Part shown: in pieces, positions 24,346-37,129 of the stretch
How the letters are laid out: every line of letters begins with the position of its first letter
Numbering within the stretch: the stretch's first letter is position 1
Assembly: GCF_000002235.5 (NCBI RefSeq)
Contig: NW_022145613.1
Span: 4,514,447-4,578,446 of the forward strand
Length of the DNA: 64,000 nucleotides
Direction: 5' to 3'
DNA from: Strongylocentrotus purpuratus
Lineage: Eukaryota > Echinodermata > Echinoidea > Camarodonta > Strongylocentrotidae
Translations under genes and position numbers: made by a program
Notes under the pieces: model-generated
Seen by the model: the letters and a program-made list of their open reading frames with translations, nothing else
Told to the model about the DNA's origin: nothing
The model's database searches: none

Positions 24346-26496
24346 AAGTCTTGATAGTTTTATCACGGGCATGCTACATCTCCACTCCCCATGTATGTCA
24401 TTACTGGAAACGTTAATGAAAGTGTTTTTCTGATTTACAGAAACATACATTTCGAGACAGATTCAAATTGTTTTTATCTCCAATCGAATGTGAAATGTAT
24501 TTTCTGTTAAGAAGAACTACTCTGGTGCAAGTCCATTAGTTCTGAGTTCGTTTAGAAATTAAAGCTCTTAAAAAATAAATATGTAAGGTATCACCATGAT
24601 TACTATGTTGGCTGTAGTGTCAGGGAGTGAGAAACACACACGCTTACGCATCAAAATAGACGCAAAACCCAGGGTCTTATTTATGGAAAGTGACTCTCTT
24701 GCAACCCTTTAAATGCCACAGGGTTCAGCCACACCGTAAATTCAAGGGTATTAAGTAGCCATTTATTATGTGGACATTGTCATTTAATGGAAACATTAGA
24801 TCCCCGTACAACAGGTCTTGGGAATATGATTACAGTTTCGGTGAGGCGAGAGCCGGTGTTATTTTCCAAATTATGCGGCTAGCGTGAAGTGTAAATTTAG
24901 ACGTCCCGTTTTGCCGGTCATGTCACCTTGTGCCATGTTCAACGCAATGTGGTGTCTAGGGTGCTGACGACTTTGTGATGCGTTTTTGTTCATATTTTCT
25001 CGTTTTTCTTTTGTTAGATATATCATTTACGTTCTTGACTTATCCATTTTTGCGTAAAACCAACGGGACTCGGTAAATTAAGCATGGTGTTCCGATTTCG
25101 ATAGATTTGTGAAAGTTTGCTCGAGGTTTCGTAAAGTACAGAAGTTGGTTCAGGCATCAAGTTTCAACTTCTGCTCTTCTTAATGACAGCACAAACTGCC
25201 AGTGTCCTAATGCCTCATTAATATCCTTCAAATCAATGAATTATGTTGATCTTCTCTGCTAGCGACACTTCTAATCGATAGAGAATTCCGCACGTTTCCC
25301 TATTATGATTAAATTCACGAGAAACGAGTTGTTGTAGTCAGATTACTTATACATGAGGTGTTGTAATGTCGAAAAGCAGAACGCAAATAAAAGACAATGT
25401 ACACTATAACATTTTCATTTCTATCGAATTTCATAAATAGAAAAGCTACGTATGAATTCAATGTAGTCATCCAGTGTAATTAAACAAAGAAGCAAATCAA
25501 TGAATTAAAATGCATTCAAACAAACAAACATTTAAATGAAAAATACAAATTTAAAAAAAACGTGTGACGCCAGCTTTTTTTTACCGAGCCAATGTGGTTT
25601 GTATACTTGTGGTGTTTCTTCAACAATTCCTTTGACAATCTGCGATAAAAAAACACAAGTAGGCATTTCTACGTCGCCTGTAAAGCACTTTGATCATGTT
25701 AATCGATGTTTTGGCAGTATACATGTATTCAAATAACACTTGAAGTCCGTCCATGACTGTGCAAATTTCAAGAGAATGAATAAACCAAATATTAAGTGTG
25801 TTTCCTCAAATTCTCAAAACACTCCATGCAATATCAATATCATTACCAGGGCACTTTGAAATACTCGTAAAATGATCACATTGTATTTGGATAACTAACT
25901 ACAGTACAAGACCAAACAGAGCAATATTTTCTGTACAGGCACGCCATGCAGACGCGCCTATAGAATGTGGACGGAAATATGGACAGCGTTTCATTTGCAT
26001 TTCACAAAGCTTTAGGGGTATATGACGCAGCTGAACGTCTTCAGCTAGAATAATGCTACAGTGGGCATTCTTGAATGTTGGTGAGAGATTCCTGAAAATG
26101 ACTCATCTTTTTCCATTTAGCCCTTGGTGTCTGAAGTATGAGCATGTCACACCAACGACACTGATACCAGACCGACGACAGGCCGAACCAAATCTATAAC
26201 AAAATGTATTGATAAATAAATGAAGAACGGAGTGAATGAGTGAATAAGCAAATAGGTAAATAGATGGATAAAAATAAAGATAAACGAATAAATGAATACA
26301 TATATTCCATTGAATGGCATTAGGTCAGTTGTTTCAGAGCAGTTGGTCGATTTGACTGGGTGTCCAGTATTACAATATGAATCTATTCTCTAACTAAAGT
26401 TTGTAAACACCATGTCGACATTGTGATAATTTGCTAATCGTCTTTGTAATTTTTTCTATACTACATTTTATAACAATTACCCATGTTGCATTTATT
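24346..26496. other. intergenic, nothing recognised
   Basis: AT-rich. Contains short tetranucleotide-like AATGAATAAATGAATA stretches at about 26,210-26,300. No gene seen. Confidence 0.4.
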
Positions 26497-26670
26497 GACG
26501 TAGGTCTGCATCGGTGAGTGACGCGGCCTATGACTCAACACGTGAGAGGAACTTTGTAAATGCAAAATTAACGTTGAGTTGAATTAATGGCGCATGATCT
26601 GATTCCGGTCATAAGCTTAAATGGCCGAGGTTAGAAAGCGATCAAAATAACGCCTAAGTGTGCGACGGAG
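26497..26670 (+). repeat. dispersed repeat family 2, copy 2
   Basis: Matches 38,106-38,260 over its length: GACGTAGG, TGCRTC, GCGGCCTWTGA, GTAAATGC, AATTARNGCGCATG and AAGTGTGCGA in the same order. The first 60 bp also match 5,243-5,300. Unknown class, old by divergence. Confidence 0.55.
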
Positions 26671-26959
26671 ATCATTGGCTCTTTCTTCCATTTGACCAAC
26701 CGATTCCTCGAAATGGCGGGAAGAAGTATCGCACAAACAAGCAACTGTACCCTCGCATCTACCGCATGCAGGGATCGTACTTTCTGACTGGACTGTCTTC
26801 ACAAAGCCATATTTATTACGACCTGGATTGGTGGCGTTCTACCTATGAAATTTAACAAATTGAAATTGATTGTTTGAAACGAATACGTGCGTCAGTAAGG
26901 GTTCATCCAGGCTGGTCCTTGAGAGAGAAATGTGTCGGTCAGGGACAACAGGGATCAAT

Positions 26960-27075
26960 AAAAGAGAGTTAAGAGAGAGGTAGACAGATACGACTGAAAG
27001 AGAATGAGAGGGGAGAGGTGGCAGAGAAAGAGAGAAAAAGGAAAGAAGGGGAGAGGGAAGAGAGAGAGAGAGAGA

Positions 27076-27120
<45 letters not shown>

Positions 27121-27300
27121 AGAGACACACAGGCAGCACAAATGAGAGGGGGTCAGTAAGGTAAAAAAAGGAGGAAGAAAGAGAGACTATCCTGATAAAT
27201 ATGGGACAGAAACGATGAAGGAAACAAGAAAAGGGTAGCTGCGAAGGGGAGAGAAAATGGCAAGAGAGAGAGAGAGAAAGAAAATATATACAAATAAAGT
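26960..27300 (+). repeat. (GA)n-rich tract with G run
   Basis: Purine-rich microsatellite region with near-perfect (GA)n at 27,059-27,110 followed by G10-11 and CACACA. Open frames on the minus strand here are low-complexity Ser-Leu translations and are not genes. Confidence 0.8.
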
Positions 27301-27629
27301 AACATAAGCTAATATATAAATGGCTGATAAATATTGAATGGAATGAATAAAAATATTTACCAAACATTGACAAATGCCAAGTTCTTTGTTGATATAAGTC
27401 CATGTTAAGAAGTCAATAAACAGTGACTATGATTGTGTTAGACGTACATGCATTTCATCAATGGAATTAAACATCTCGGCCACTTTAAAATCAGCATCAT
27501 CTATTCGGTCAAATGAATTCCCTCAAGATATTTCGGTAAGATCGAGTTAATCTAGGTGACTCACAACCACTTGATGACTGTCTTCATGGCTGTTTTCACA
27601 CAAGGCGTCATTTCGATTGCGTTATTAGA

Positions 27630-28100
27630 GGTGTTGTGGTCGAGTGGATACGTCGCCGGACTGTCGATCACAAGGTCTGCGGTTCGATTCCCGCCGCCGC
27701 ACTAATGTCCTTTGGCAAGACATTGATCTACATTTGCCACACTCCACCCAGGTGAAGTAAATGGAAACCTGGTAGGAATTTATTCCTTGAAGTGCTATGC
27801 AGTAATTAGGTATTTGCAGTGTTCATTTACTCTTCGATAGAAGTCACTTTCAATACATGACGCATCACAGATCGCGCCAGGTGCTGACGCAGTCATGTGT
27901 CAAGCAAAAGACGCCTCGAGAGAACATACGTTAATAAGCTCCAGGCTTTCCAGCCTGTGAGTTTCTAAACTGCTTATTACGTCATACTACATTCCTATCT
28001 AGACTTCAGAAAACTAGTAGCTCTGATGGGCACAACTCGATCAGCATTGCTCGATTGAGTTGAACAAAATGTGTTCTATATAAATCTTGATCTTGATCGG
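27630..28100 (+). mobile_element. tRNA-derived SINE, long form
   Basis: The head has a good RNA polymerase III A box (TGGTCGAGTGG, 27,637-27,647) and B box (GGTTCGATTCC, 27,681-27,691) in tRNA spacing. The acceptor and T stems do not pair properly, so it is not a functional tRNA. The body contains CACTCCACCCAGGTGAAGTAAATGG-like sequence (27,740-27,765), and the tail TTCTATATAAATCTTGATC lies near 28,070-28,095. The head is nearly identical to the SINE at 60,812. The body differs, so these are two subfamilies sharing a head. Confidence 0.75.
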
Positions 28101-28104
28101 ACGA

Positions 28105-28323
28105 CTGCCTAATATTTGCCCTGGATAAGTTTTGGATTTCACGATGTTTATTTCTCAATAATTTGTCTAAAGAATCATGCTCATCCCCATCAATCGAAGC
28201 AACAATTCTATGCGACAATTTAGGTTTTGGGCTAAGTAGGGGACCTGGGGAAGGGTCGAGATTTTCAAAACAATCCGGATATACGTTTTTAAAGCGGAGT
28301 CCTATGATGCAAGGACTCATCAC
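28105..28323 (-). CDS. unrecognised open frame, uncertain
   Basis: A minus-strand open frame encodes a polar, charged peptide (FENLDPSPGPLLSPKPKL, then SIDGDEHDSLDKLLRNKHRE). Its balanced composition looks more coding-like than neighbouring frames. It runs on into the SINE tail below 28,100, which cannot be original. No family is recognised. It could be part of a host exon or a piece of an old mobile-element ORF. Confidence 0.2.
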
Positions 28324-30033
28324 GAAGCATCTATTTACTGTCTATGACCTGATTGTATGACATTTAATGGAATTGAGTCTCCAAATTGTCTCGAAGTATC
28401 CGCAGTAGACATGCAATGATACAAATTGGGCTTTTATGGCAATGGGGGAAGGAAGAGCAGCGATATTTATGATTAGGCATTACAAGGACTTGAATGCTTT
28501 CTACAGCGGTAACAAGTAATCCCTCCTAGGGATAGAATTGGATCGCATGGGGATGTTTTATTCATGGGTTTTGACGGAAGGCGGTATGGCAGCTGATTTT
28601 TGAAAGGGAGGTCATGTGCATTTTCTGGAAGTTGGCAAGAGGCGATTGAAGATACCAGATGGTAATTGGGATGACGGGTAAGATGGTTGCAATGAGTAAT
28701 ACGATAAGGTACCGTCGTGGATGAAGCAATAATGCGCGCGAATGTTACCATGCTGGGATCGTACTGAAATTGATACACTAATAGTAGCGTCTTTCTTTTC
28801 ATTTCAGGGCAACCGAAGCACATTCCAATACACTCTTCTCGTCAAGAACAAAGGAGAACGGTGAAACCGGCTGGTGAATGGACACGGCATATCATATTCA
28901 TTAGCAAAGTGGAAATTTTAGTTAAAGAAAAGAATTCTGTCTTTGATGCTCAGCGTATATGGAACATCGAGGACACTATATTTGAATAATTGGAATAACA
29001 GATAATAGAGTAACATTACTAATATTAGTAATGAATTGTATCAACTTTTACAAAGGAAGTGACGGAACGGAGTATTTGATTCTCTCTCAGAAATAGTTAC
29101 AGACTCCTAAATGACGTTCATTCGTAAGAAAACGGATAAATAAATTATTATTATTGTCGTTTTTACTAATCTAGACGCATTAATCTATATTAAATTATGA
29201 TCAAATTACATCAACATCAAAACCCGACGCCAGTTACGACTCCCAGTTTTCAATCTGTCTTCTTTTCGTCTTTGATATATAGCGGCAGCTTCTTATTTTC
29301 TATTGGTTTGTAAGAGGTAATCCATAGCATCACTAAGCCAAAGCATGACATATTTTCTCCTGTAGGGTTGTAACAGGACCGGGCCATGCTAAGTGATTGT
29401 GACAGGGTCATATTTTGGGACAAGTTTCTTGTCTGTAATCGTTTGAGAGTATCGATGTAAAGCTTGTTTTAACATGGCGCCTCTATGACCTCGTACCGTA
29501 GGAAAGCAATGCATTCACTGGCGGTAACGTTACGTGCCTAAAAGCTAAATACCCAATTCTAGCACTCATTATTCGGATTCACTATGAAAATGTATATTGA
29601 CTGAAAGAGAGCGCAATGGATTTAGCTTTATGAATTCCTGCTATGTTTCTTTATTGATAGAAGACGTTAAACTTTATAACGTTTGCATGATTATTGGCAT
29701 GATGTGGTTATACTTTGGATGATGATGAGGGACTATTTTGATTGTATTAGATACATAAGTGAATGTTAATAATCAGTGTTTTTTCTTTCTTCATGTAGAT
29801 ACCATACGCTTTGAAACAAGACGACTAAGCCTAAATAAATAGCTTAAAGCAGATGATCTATAAGATTGGTTTAATCACCGACATACGTAACACGTGTATG
29901 GTCTTTGCCTGAATGAATGAATTAATTAATTCGAACAAATGTTGTTATACCTTCAATATTTGTAACAAGAATAAATGATGATATTCTTCTAAATGAAAGA
30001 ATGCAATTGAAGCACACATCTTTTATTTTGCTC
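28324..30033. other. intergenic, nothing recognised
   Basis: No gene or bounded repeat was recognised. A near-palindrome TAACATTACTAATATTAGTAATG lies near 29,011-29,033. Confidence 0.4.
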
Positions 30034-30740
30034 CTAGGTACTGTCATCAATTTTGATTGTCCAGATTTTACCATCAAGGCACTTAAGTTGATTAAAGAGA
30101 TAGTCGTTATATGAAAGCAACCATCTTACTTGAATTAGGCAAGCATAATTACTGGCTGCTCGCGTCATTTGAGGGAATAAGTTAGTGGTATGATATATAA
30201 AATGGTTTGTCTTTTGAGCGCAAAATGCATTCTTAATGGAGGAAGTGCTTTCGCGTTTACCTTTTGCCTTGGGTGATTTCATTAATGTTGCCTGCATACG
30301 TACTTTCCAGTAATTACAATAAGCCCCGGTTCCAACAGCCCGATAATGATAACTTGCGTATTTAAATTAAAGGTAGGCCCTTCTATTGAAATATTAACAA
30401 TTGCATTAGAAACCGAAATTAATTGAACTGTGCATACATCTACATTATTTAAACTACTCGAAAATAGAAGATGCATCAAAAGGAAATAATCTTGCAATCA
30501 GAATTGTGCTTGTATTGTTTTACCCTGGTTTCTGACGTTTGGTAAACAGGGTATCCACTTCCTACACCTGGGGTCGAGTGCGACAAATATAGATGAATAT
30601 CTTGCCAAAGGACGTTAGCGCCATTCAAACTCCGTACCTCTAGATCCACAGTGTCGCGAGTTAGATCACAACATATATTGTAATCTGTGAAGGCTTCCAT
30701 GGTGATGATACATTTTAGCGAGTTTTGCGGATACAAGACG
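30034..30740 (-). pseudogene. possible decayed coding segment
   Basis: Three overlapping minus-strand open frames cover 700 bp end to end in different phases (30,476-30,736, 30,282-30,497 and 30,034-30,297). The middle one contains VSNAIVNISIEGP, vaguely like the end of PKD-type extracellular domains. The changes of frame and lack of clear splice sites argue for a decayed gene segment or chance. Very weak. Confidence 0.15.
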
Positions 30741-31147
30741 TATTCTTTAGACAGGGTTGCTTGGTTGGCCCTGAAAAGAGCCCATTTATATGACTTGATA
30801 TCAACAAGATGGATATTCCTTGAGGTAAATAGTATCTTTAATCATGGATCTAAGTTATTACTACCATGCAGGTGGGACAGGGCCACTTCGTTAATGTTGC
30901 TATTATAGCTTCCTATAATGCTTCATCGCATACCGAGGCTAAGCTAATGAGCGTAGATGATGAGCTTTCATAATTAGGACTTCATAATGGCATTTTCTGT
31001 AACATTATCATGAATGGAATTTTTACCGAAGTATAGTGGTATCAATAACAAAAAGAAAGGTTACAATAGTTTTAAACATCATGTCCTGCCAAGTACTGTT
31101 TCAATCGTAGGTGGGCGTGAAGTTTAAAAAGTAAAAGATAGATGACC
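30741..31147. other. intergenic, nothing recognised
   Basis: No feature seen. Confidence 0.4.
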
Positions 31148-31202
31148 ACTATAGACAGGTGGTCTTTATAGTAGGATGGCCACTAGAAAGGTTTGACTGT
31201 AT
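31140..31202. mobile_element. DNA transposon end, ...AGGTTTGACTGTA
   Basis: Reads GACCACTATAGACAGGTGG, then CTTTATAGTAGGATGGCCA and GAAAGGTTTGACTGTA. Terminal TACAGTCAAACCT followed by CTATAGTGG/GGCCACC repeats is typical of a common invertebrate DNA transposon end. The other end was not found. Confidence 0.35.
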
Positions 31203-34200
31203 GTAATTTGTGTGTAAAAATGGGCCCCAAGTAACTAAATTCAACAGTAACCGTACTTTTGTCGAAACATGTGGGCTGTTTTCTCCCACAAGGTCTATGG
31301 ACAAATTATGCGGACATATTCTTCGGTGATGTTGTCTCTTGTTTAGGGCCAAATCCCAGGAAATCGGAGAGACAGTACTGATTCATCAAGGCAATACTCT
31401 AATACACCTAATTCGCTTGCAATCATTCTAAAAGCCCCTCATACTAGCTGCCATTAACAAGCCATCCACCGGTAGAGTGCCCGGGGAGAGGAGATGGAGG
31501 GTTTTTGCAAACCTTTCGGATTTGTAGGGGACATGCATCTCTCGCTTCTATTTCTTATTCTGTATATGACAGCACTCTTCGTTTATATATAAATCTACAG
31601 ATTCGAATCGAATTGAATGATTGCTTTGCAAAGTTCGTTTGAGGCGGAGTTGGATGTTTCCATTCATTACCATGTATTCGTTCAATCTTTATTAATCTGT
31701 ATCTAGCTGGGCATTGCCCGCAAACCATAGTATACCATGCAGTATATTATGTGCTCTCGCTACCACCATGTTTAAATTCATTATGTCTTTTTACTTATCT
31801 TACAAGTGATATAAACATGTTATTCGTCTTTCTTCAACCGTAAGTGATTAAGAGTATAATTACGATTGCTCAACCATAATGGTGGCTGGAGCACACCACA
31901 TAATGAAGTAAATGAAATTAAATGAAATGAAAACATCGCAAACATGATCATGATTTAATTAAACTAATTGAGGCAGCATTTCTCAAACCAATTTTGTGAA
32001 CATTCTGCATCGCTGCATTTTTGTGGAATGAAGAATTTTATTATCCGCAAACAGTCTCGTGTATCTATCCAAGGAGATGCCCACTAAACGCTCATAGTAC
32101 AGTGCAGATATATGTTTGTATCTTTAATTTCAAGACACAATCGACAACTGTCAATTGAAAATCAAATGTCGACAATACGTCCATTAAATACCATATCAAC
32201 CTTTCATACTAGTCATATTAAAATTCATACTATTCATATTATTCATTTTAAAAATCCCTTCATGGCATGTTTCATTATACGACAGCATTGATTAATTTCA
32301 AGGGTGGACTTGGGGATCTTTTGATGGATATAAAATCAATATCACTGACGCAAAGCTAATGATTTTCGTTATGAATAGTGGCTTTATTATGAACCATGTC
32401 GAACAATGAATGCTACAGGTTCACATGTATGATATGGATCTCCATCAGGTTTGAAAATTCTGCTTTTTGTCATATCATCAGCTTTTCTTGATGAGAAAAA
32501 GAATGTTGGGGTCAAAGTAGCTATAGTGATGTTCCATGAAGAAAACAATTATAAAACGTTTCGATGAAAAAGAAAGAAAAGAAAATGGCTTCAATTGATG
32601 ACTTGAGAAAGGGAAAATGCACTTTTCAGAGAGGTAAACATAATGGAAATTTGATATGAGAGATAATTACGAGAAAATCCAACATAGGCACTTCGATTCC
32701 CTCTAGTGTGTGGAATGTTGAGTAAATGTGCGTGATGGTGAGTGTGAGTGCGTGTGGGTGCGTGTGTGCGGGGGAGGCGCAAGAGTTGTCCATAGGCCCC
32801 AGCGGGGGAGGGCAGGGGTGGCCCATGGGCTCCAATACAAGGTACAAAGCGAGATTAAAAATATCATTTATAAGGATCGCACATCGGATGTTGCTGACGT
32901 TGCTTTTAATAGTGTGTCACGTGATCCGTCTGCTAATTTAATACGCCATTATCTCCGCTTGAGGCGCTGCTCATTTAAACTTAATTAAAACACAGAAAAT
33001 CAATACAGAGTACCATTTAAACAATCCAACCGTAAAACTGTGTAACGCATGAATTGCCCGGGTAGACGAATTAATTACTTATTTAAAAATGCACATAAAA
33101 AGACACCAAGGGATGAGAAGCAGTTAGATGCGTATAATTGCAATTAAGCCTACCTGTATAATAGGTCACAGTATAATAATAACAAGTCTTTCTGAAAATA
33201 ACATGTAATGAACCTACACTGTTATATTCGTTCCTGTATTCAAAAGTATTCCCCGTACACTGAGCATTATTTCGGAATTAACAAGATTCTTCTGCACGCT
33301 TACATGCATTCTCAAAATAAATAAAACACAGAAACACACTTCTTTGACTTTGCTTTAGTTTAAAAGCCCGGACATGATGACAAGCCCCCCCCCCCCCCCC
33401 CCATATATTATGAATATAATAGTATATGCGGATTAACGAACCTATTTATATTTTCATGTGTAATGTGAAATAAATCGTTCTTTCTAGTAAGGAAACTGTT
33501 GCATTCACCTGTTACACGTTATTGAAATGACATTATTTCGAATGCAAATTGCATATATATGGTAAGTTTTGGAGGCTTTTGTGAGAAAATCTTACCACAC
33601 TAGATAAAGAAAAAGATAAAATCTAGTTCTAGTCATTTATGAGCATTGGGAAGAACATGCCTCGAAGCGATTGCGAAACGTTGATTATGTAGTACAAAAT
33701 AATTGCTGTATATAATCTGATCAAAACGAAAAGACTTGATTCAGTCGTGCCGAAAGTGACATGCACTATGATACGTAGAAATGTGTGTATGGGACACAAA
33801 ACCAACACGTGACATGAAAATTTAATATAAAATGTACTATACACAAAAATCTGTGTATGGGACAAAACAAACATGTGTCATTAAAGTTTATGTTATTTAA
33901 ATAGACACAATGAAGAAGATGCAAACATAGATATTACCAACTTGGGTACGAAATATGGCAATTTTTCCGGTCGCCATTAATCATGTTAATTGCCAATTGA
34001 TACACATGATTTTGTTCTCAGCTTTTTTGAGTAAACAAAGTAAACTGACGTTTCTATGACATCGTCAGTTTCTAATCATTGCTGAACGAACGGGAGTCCT
34101 TTGTCATTGACAATAAAATCATCAACGATGGCTGAGGCTATTTCCAATTAATTACAGTTTATATAACTAATTACGTTGTCCGGGTAATATCATATGCATC

Positions 34201-34676
34201 ATCTGTATATCTCTTCTTCTATCTTAAAAAATGAAATATTCTTAAAATTCTGAAGTTGGAACTACAACACGTGTGTTCAGTGGCGTAGACACTAACTGTG
34301 TCTATGTTAAGTGGGGGTGATTTATTCACCAACCCCTTCTTAAGAATAGACTATTGTATGCGCACTGACGTAACTGACATGATAGCAGGCCTGCATGATA
34401 GCATGTATTAGTTTAAATAAAAGGGTATTAACTCTTTTGTTTAAAGACAGCGAAAATGAACGAATAGAAACACATCATTACAAAAATCTACATTGTAAAT
34501 ACAGAACATAAAAGTGTCGGGGTATTTCTGCGATTGTCACTAAAAGAGAAACCAAGGATTTTGGATTCCATGAAAACGCAATTCAGGTTGATTTTGTTTT
34601 AAATGTAGTTAGGGATACCCCCACCCTCCCGTTGCGATGTCAGAGGATAACCCTTAAAAAGCTTGTATCAACTCAC
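31203..34676. other. intergenic, C18 run
   Basis: Mostly featureless. Contains a GT-rich stretch at 32,725-32,775, a C18 run at 33,385-33,402 and a possible solitary hAT-like end (CAGTGGCGTAGACAC) at 34,281. Any further exons of the gene starting at 34,917 should lie in this direction, but none could be recognised. Confidence 0.4.
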
Positions 34677-34917
34677 CTATTGTGTAACTGTATCCATCGA
34701 TGTTGAAGGTGGCACTTTTGCATTTTCGAATCTGTCGATATTCCTTTTGTTTTTCCGCCTGACCGGGAATGGGCGTCCCATCTTGAACGGGAGCTTTTTC
34801 TGGGACAGGCCCTTTTTCTGGGACAGGAGCTTTTTCTGGGGCAGGCCCTTTTTCTGGGACAGGCCCTTTCTCAGGTTCTTTCTCAGCCGCTGGCGGTGGA
34901 GGATCTCCTGCCCTCAT
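34677..34917 (-). CDS. first coding exon of unknown gene, PEK-repeat protein
   Basis: Likely start exon of a host gene. The ATG at 34,917-34,915 sits in a good context (AAG before it), and an in-frame TAA lies upstream of the only longer GTG-started frame. The exon ends at a strong donor, ATAG|GTGAGT (34,677), leaving one base of a split codon. The 80 codons encode MRAGDPPPPAAEKEPEK, then five near-copies of a 6-residue unit (EKGPVP, EKAPVP), then a charged linker and CKSATFNIDGYSYTIG, which looks like the start of a folded domain. Pro-Glu-Lys repeats suggest a disordered spacer. Sequence above 34,917 is GC-balanced and could be the 5' UTR and promoter. No family is recognised, and following exons were not identified. 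It is separate from the exons near 50 kb if this ATG is the real start. Confidence 0.6.
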
Positions 34918-35540
34918 CTTCCCCGTCAGCAGGCACGATATCCCGCACCAAGACAAAGTTACGGATTGTCGCACAACCTCCCTTTAGAAAATGAACTAAG
35001 ACTGTGGTCAGCCGCCAAAGAGCGCCAAAACCTACAGGAAATCCACTAAAGATGTGTCTTACGACTCCCGTCGTCTGCTAAAGTCTGTCAGATGATGTAA
35101 ATAGCGAAGGTAGCCTCCCAAGTATTAATCCCGGTATAAGTTTCCGTTTAGAGGTGCCCCGTTCGTCTCCTTCTCTCCCTGCAGCATCACATTATAAACG
35201 TGTGCTTCGATGATGAGGACTCTGCAGATAACACCGGAGTGTATTTATTCCGTAAGCATTGCGAAGTTTATGAAAGAGGAAAACCCGTGCTGATACAGGT
35301 GTACACATCCTTCAAATGAAGCTAACAAATCACTAAAGCCTATCCTCGGACTCCATTGAGACAGTCTGTTGCACTGTTTGCACAGCAGTGGAGCTAGGTA
35401 CACAACACGTCTGCACGAGTGCAAGTGAGAGCACTGAAATAAAATGTTTTGTGTCGGTTGTCGTATGCGGGCAGGTGAACGATTGCAATGCTCCACTGCA
35501 AAAAGCGTCGTAGAATACGCTACGTGATCAAGCGTGCGGA
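34918..35540 (-). promoter_or_regulatory. putative 5' UTR and promoter region
   Basis: GC-balanced sequence unlike its AT-rich surroundings lies immediately upstream of the start exon at 34,917. No TATA box or initiator could be fixed with confidence. Inferred only from position and composition. Confidence 0.3.
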
Positions 35541-35577
35541 CTGTACGTCGTAGAGAGTAACCCTCTTTAACAGTTTA

Positions 35578-35690
35578 GAGTCTCTCTCCCTCCCTCTCTC
35601 TCTCTCGCCCTCCCTCTCTCTCTTTCTCTCTCCCTACCCCCTCTCTCTGTCTCTTCTCTTTCTCTCTTCCTCTATTTCTCTCGTCTCATT
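35578..35690 (+). repeat. (CT)n-rich microsatellite
   Basis: Imperfect TCTCTCTC/CCCTC tract of about 110 bp. It lies just upstream, in the transcription sense, of the putative promoter of the minus-strand gene. Confidence 0.85.
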
Positions 35691-36599
35691 TCTCTTCATA
35701 AATATCTTCCTTTTTATCCAACTTTCTACCACTCTACATTTAACATTTCCCAACCATGTCAGCTCTCATTTCATACCGTAAACGTTGCAACCTCTTCATG
35801 AGAAATATCTGTCTCTCTCCATACTATCATAATATATCATTTCTTATCTGAGACAGTGATAATTCACAGAAAAATTAATAATACATCTGCGAAAAGTATT
35901 TAAAACTTCAGTTTAAGCACCTGTAGATTATCTGTCTAACCATTTACAAAAATATCATTTGCATACTCATTGTTGTTGCGAATTAATCAATAGCAATTAA
36001 ATACATGTATGTGCGTGTTATATTATAGTATCATTATTGCTCTTTTCTCACAAATCGATGTCTATGTTACCATTTATCTTACATTTATTGAACAATAAGG
36101 CTGATGTATAAAAGAGTTTTACCATTTTGTTATGCCCTAGGGCAACATGCCTTTCCTAATCCATTTTGCATTGAATTCAATATACTTCTCCTATATTACA
36201 TTCGCTTCATGTACGGCTGAAAATTCACTTGTCCTTTACATGCTTCACAAAATGTTTCTGAAACAAAGTATGCATTCCTCCCTATCCACACTGCTTCCTC
36301 ATACTGCCCACAAACACACATATGGTATGTTGTACATCAATGTGCAATTATTCAGCTAAAATGATTCAATAGCGCATTAGTCACCCACCATACGAGCAGA
36401 ACAAAAATCACACGCACAAAAAAGGAACAAACAACATGGATAGCAAATGACTTTTCCCGCGAGGGACCCGACTCTTCACAAATGCATAAATCAGGAGCGA
36501 CCATGGCGACGCCGCTCACATCATCACCATTTATTCTCAACGCGAGCTTTAGCAAGGAGCTTTGAACAGATCGGTTGAATACATCGCGGATGATAATCA
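35691..36599. other. intergenic, nothing recognised
   Basis: AT-rich sequence without a supportable gene or bounded repeat. Confidence 0.4.
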
Positions 36600-37090
36600 C
36601 TGCAAGAATATTCAAAATTACATTATTCGAGATAGGCTTTTATAGCGCGGAAATATACTGTGCGAGCTACGCTAAAGGTTGGCAAATGTAAATATTAAAG
36701 GTCTACTTTAATGTAAAATAATGTTGACTTTTGATGATGGGTATTGACTAAAACACCAACAAATCAGTGACTGTTTGATCTAATCATTTAAAACAAGTTT
36801 TATCATGTTTATGAAGCCTGCTAAAATGTAGTCATTAAAGCTATTGGCTGCAGGAATATTCAAAATGATATTTTTCGAGATAAGATGGTATAGTGCGGCA
36901 GTTTACCGTGCAAGCAATCGTTAAAAGTTGCTGTCAATGTAAACATCAAAGGTCTAAATTTAATGTATATTAATGTTGACTTCAATCTATTGAGCGGCAT
37001 TGACCTAAAAACCAATACATCATTGATTGTTTGAACTAATGATTATAAATAGTTTATGAAGCCTCCTCAAACGAGGTCAGTATAAAAGAT
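36600..37090. repeat. two-copy tandem duplication, ~245-bp unit
   Basis: Copy 1 (about 36,600-36,847) and copy 2 (about 36,848-37,090) share TGCARGAATATTCAAAAT, TTCGAGATA, TAAAGGTCTA, TTTAATGTA, TAATGTTGACTT, GGCATTGACCTAAAA-like sequence, then TGTTTGA and TTTATGAAGCCT in the same order. The copies are clearly diverged, so the duplication is old. A C14 run follows at 37,116-37,129. Confidence 0.75.
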
Positions 37091-37129
37091 ACCGAGAGTT
37101 CTTAGAGGGCTACAGCCCCCCCCCCCCCC

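Noticed and set aside
27680-27700. tRNA-like B boxes at 27,681 and 60,863 as functional tRNA genes
   Set aside because: The T-arm stems and acceptor stems do not pair and SINE bodies and tails follow, so these are SINE heads.
30476-30736. Frames at 30.0-30.7 kb as a real receptor-type gene
   Set aside because: Frame changes and missing splice sites leave only a vague resemblance; kept only as a low-confidence remnant.
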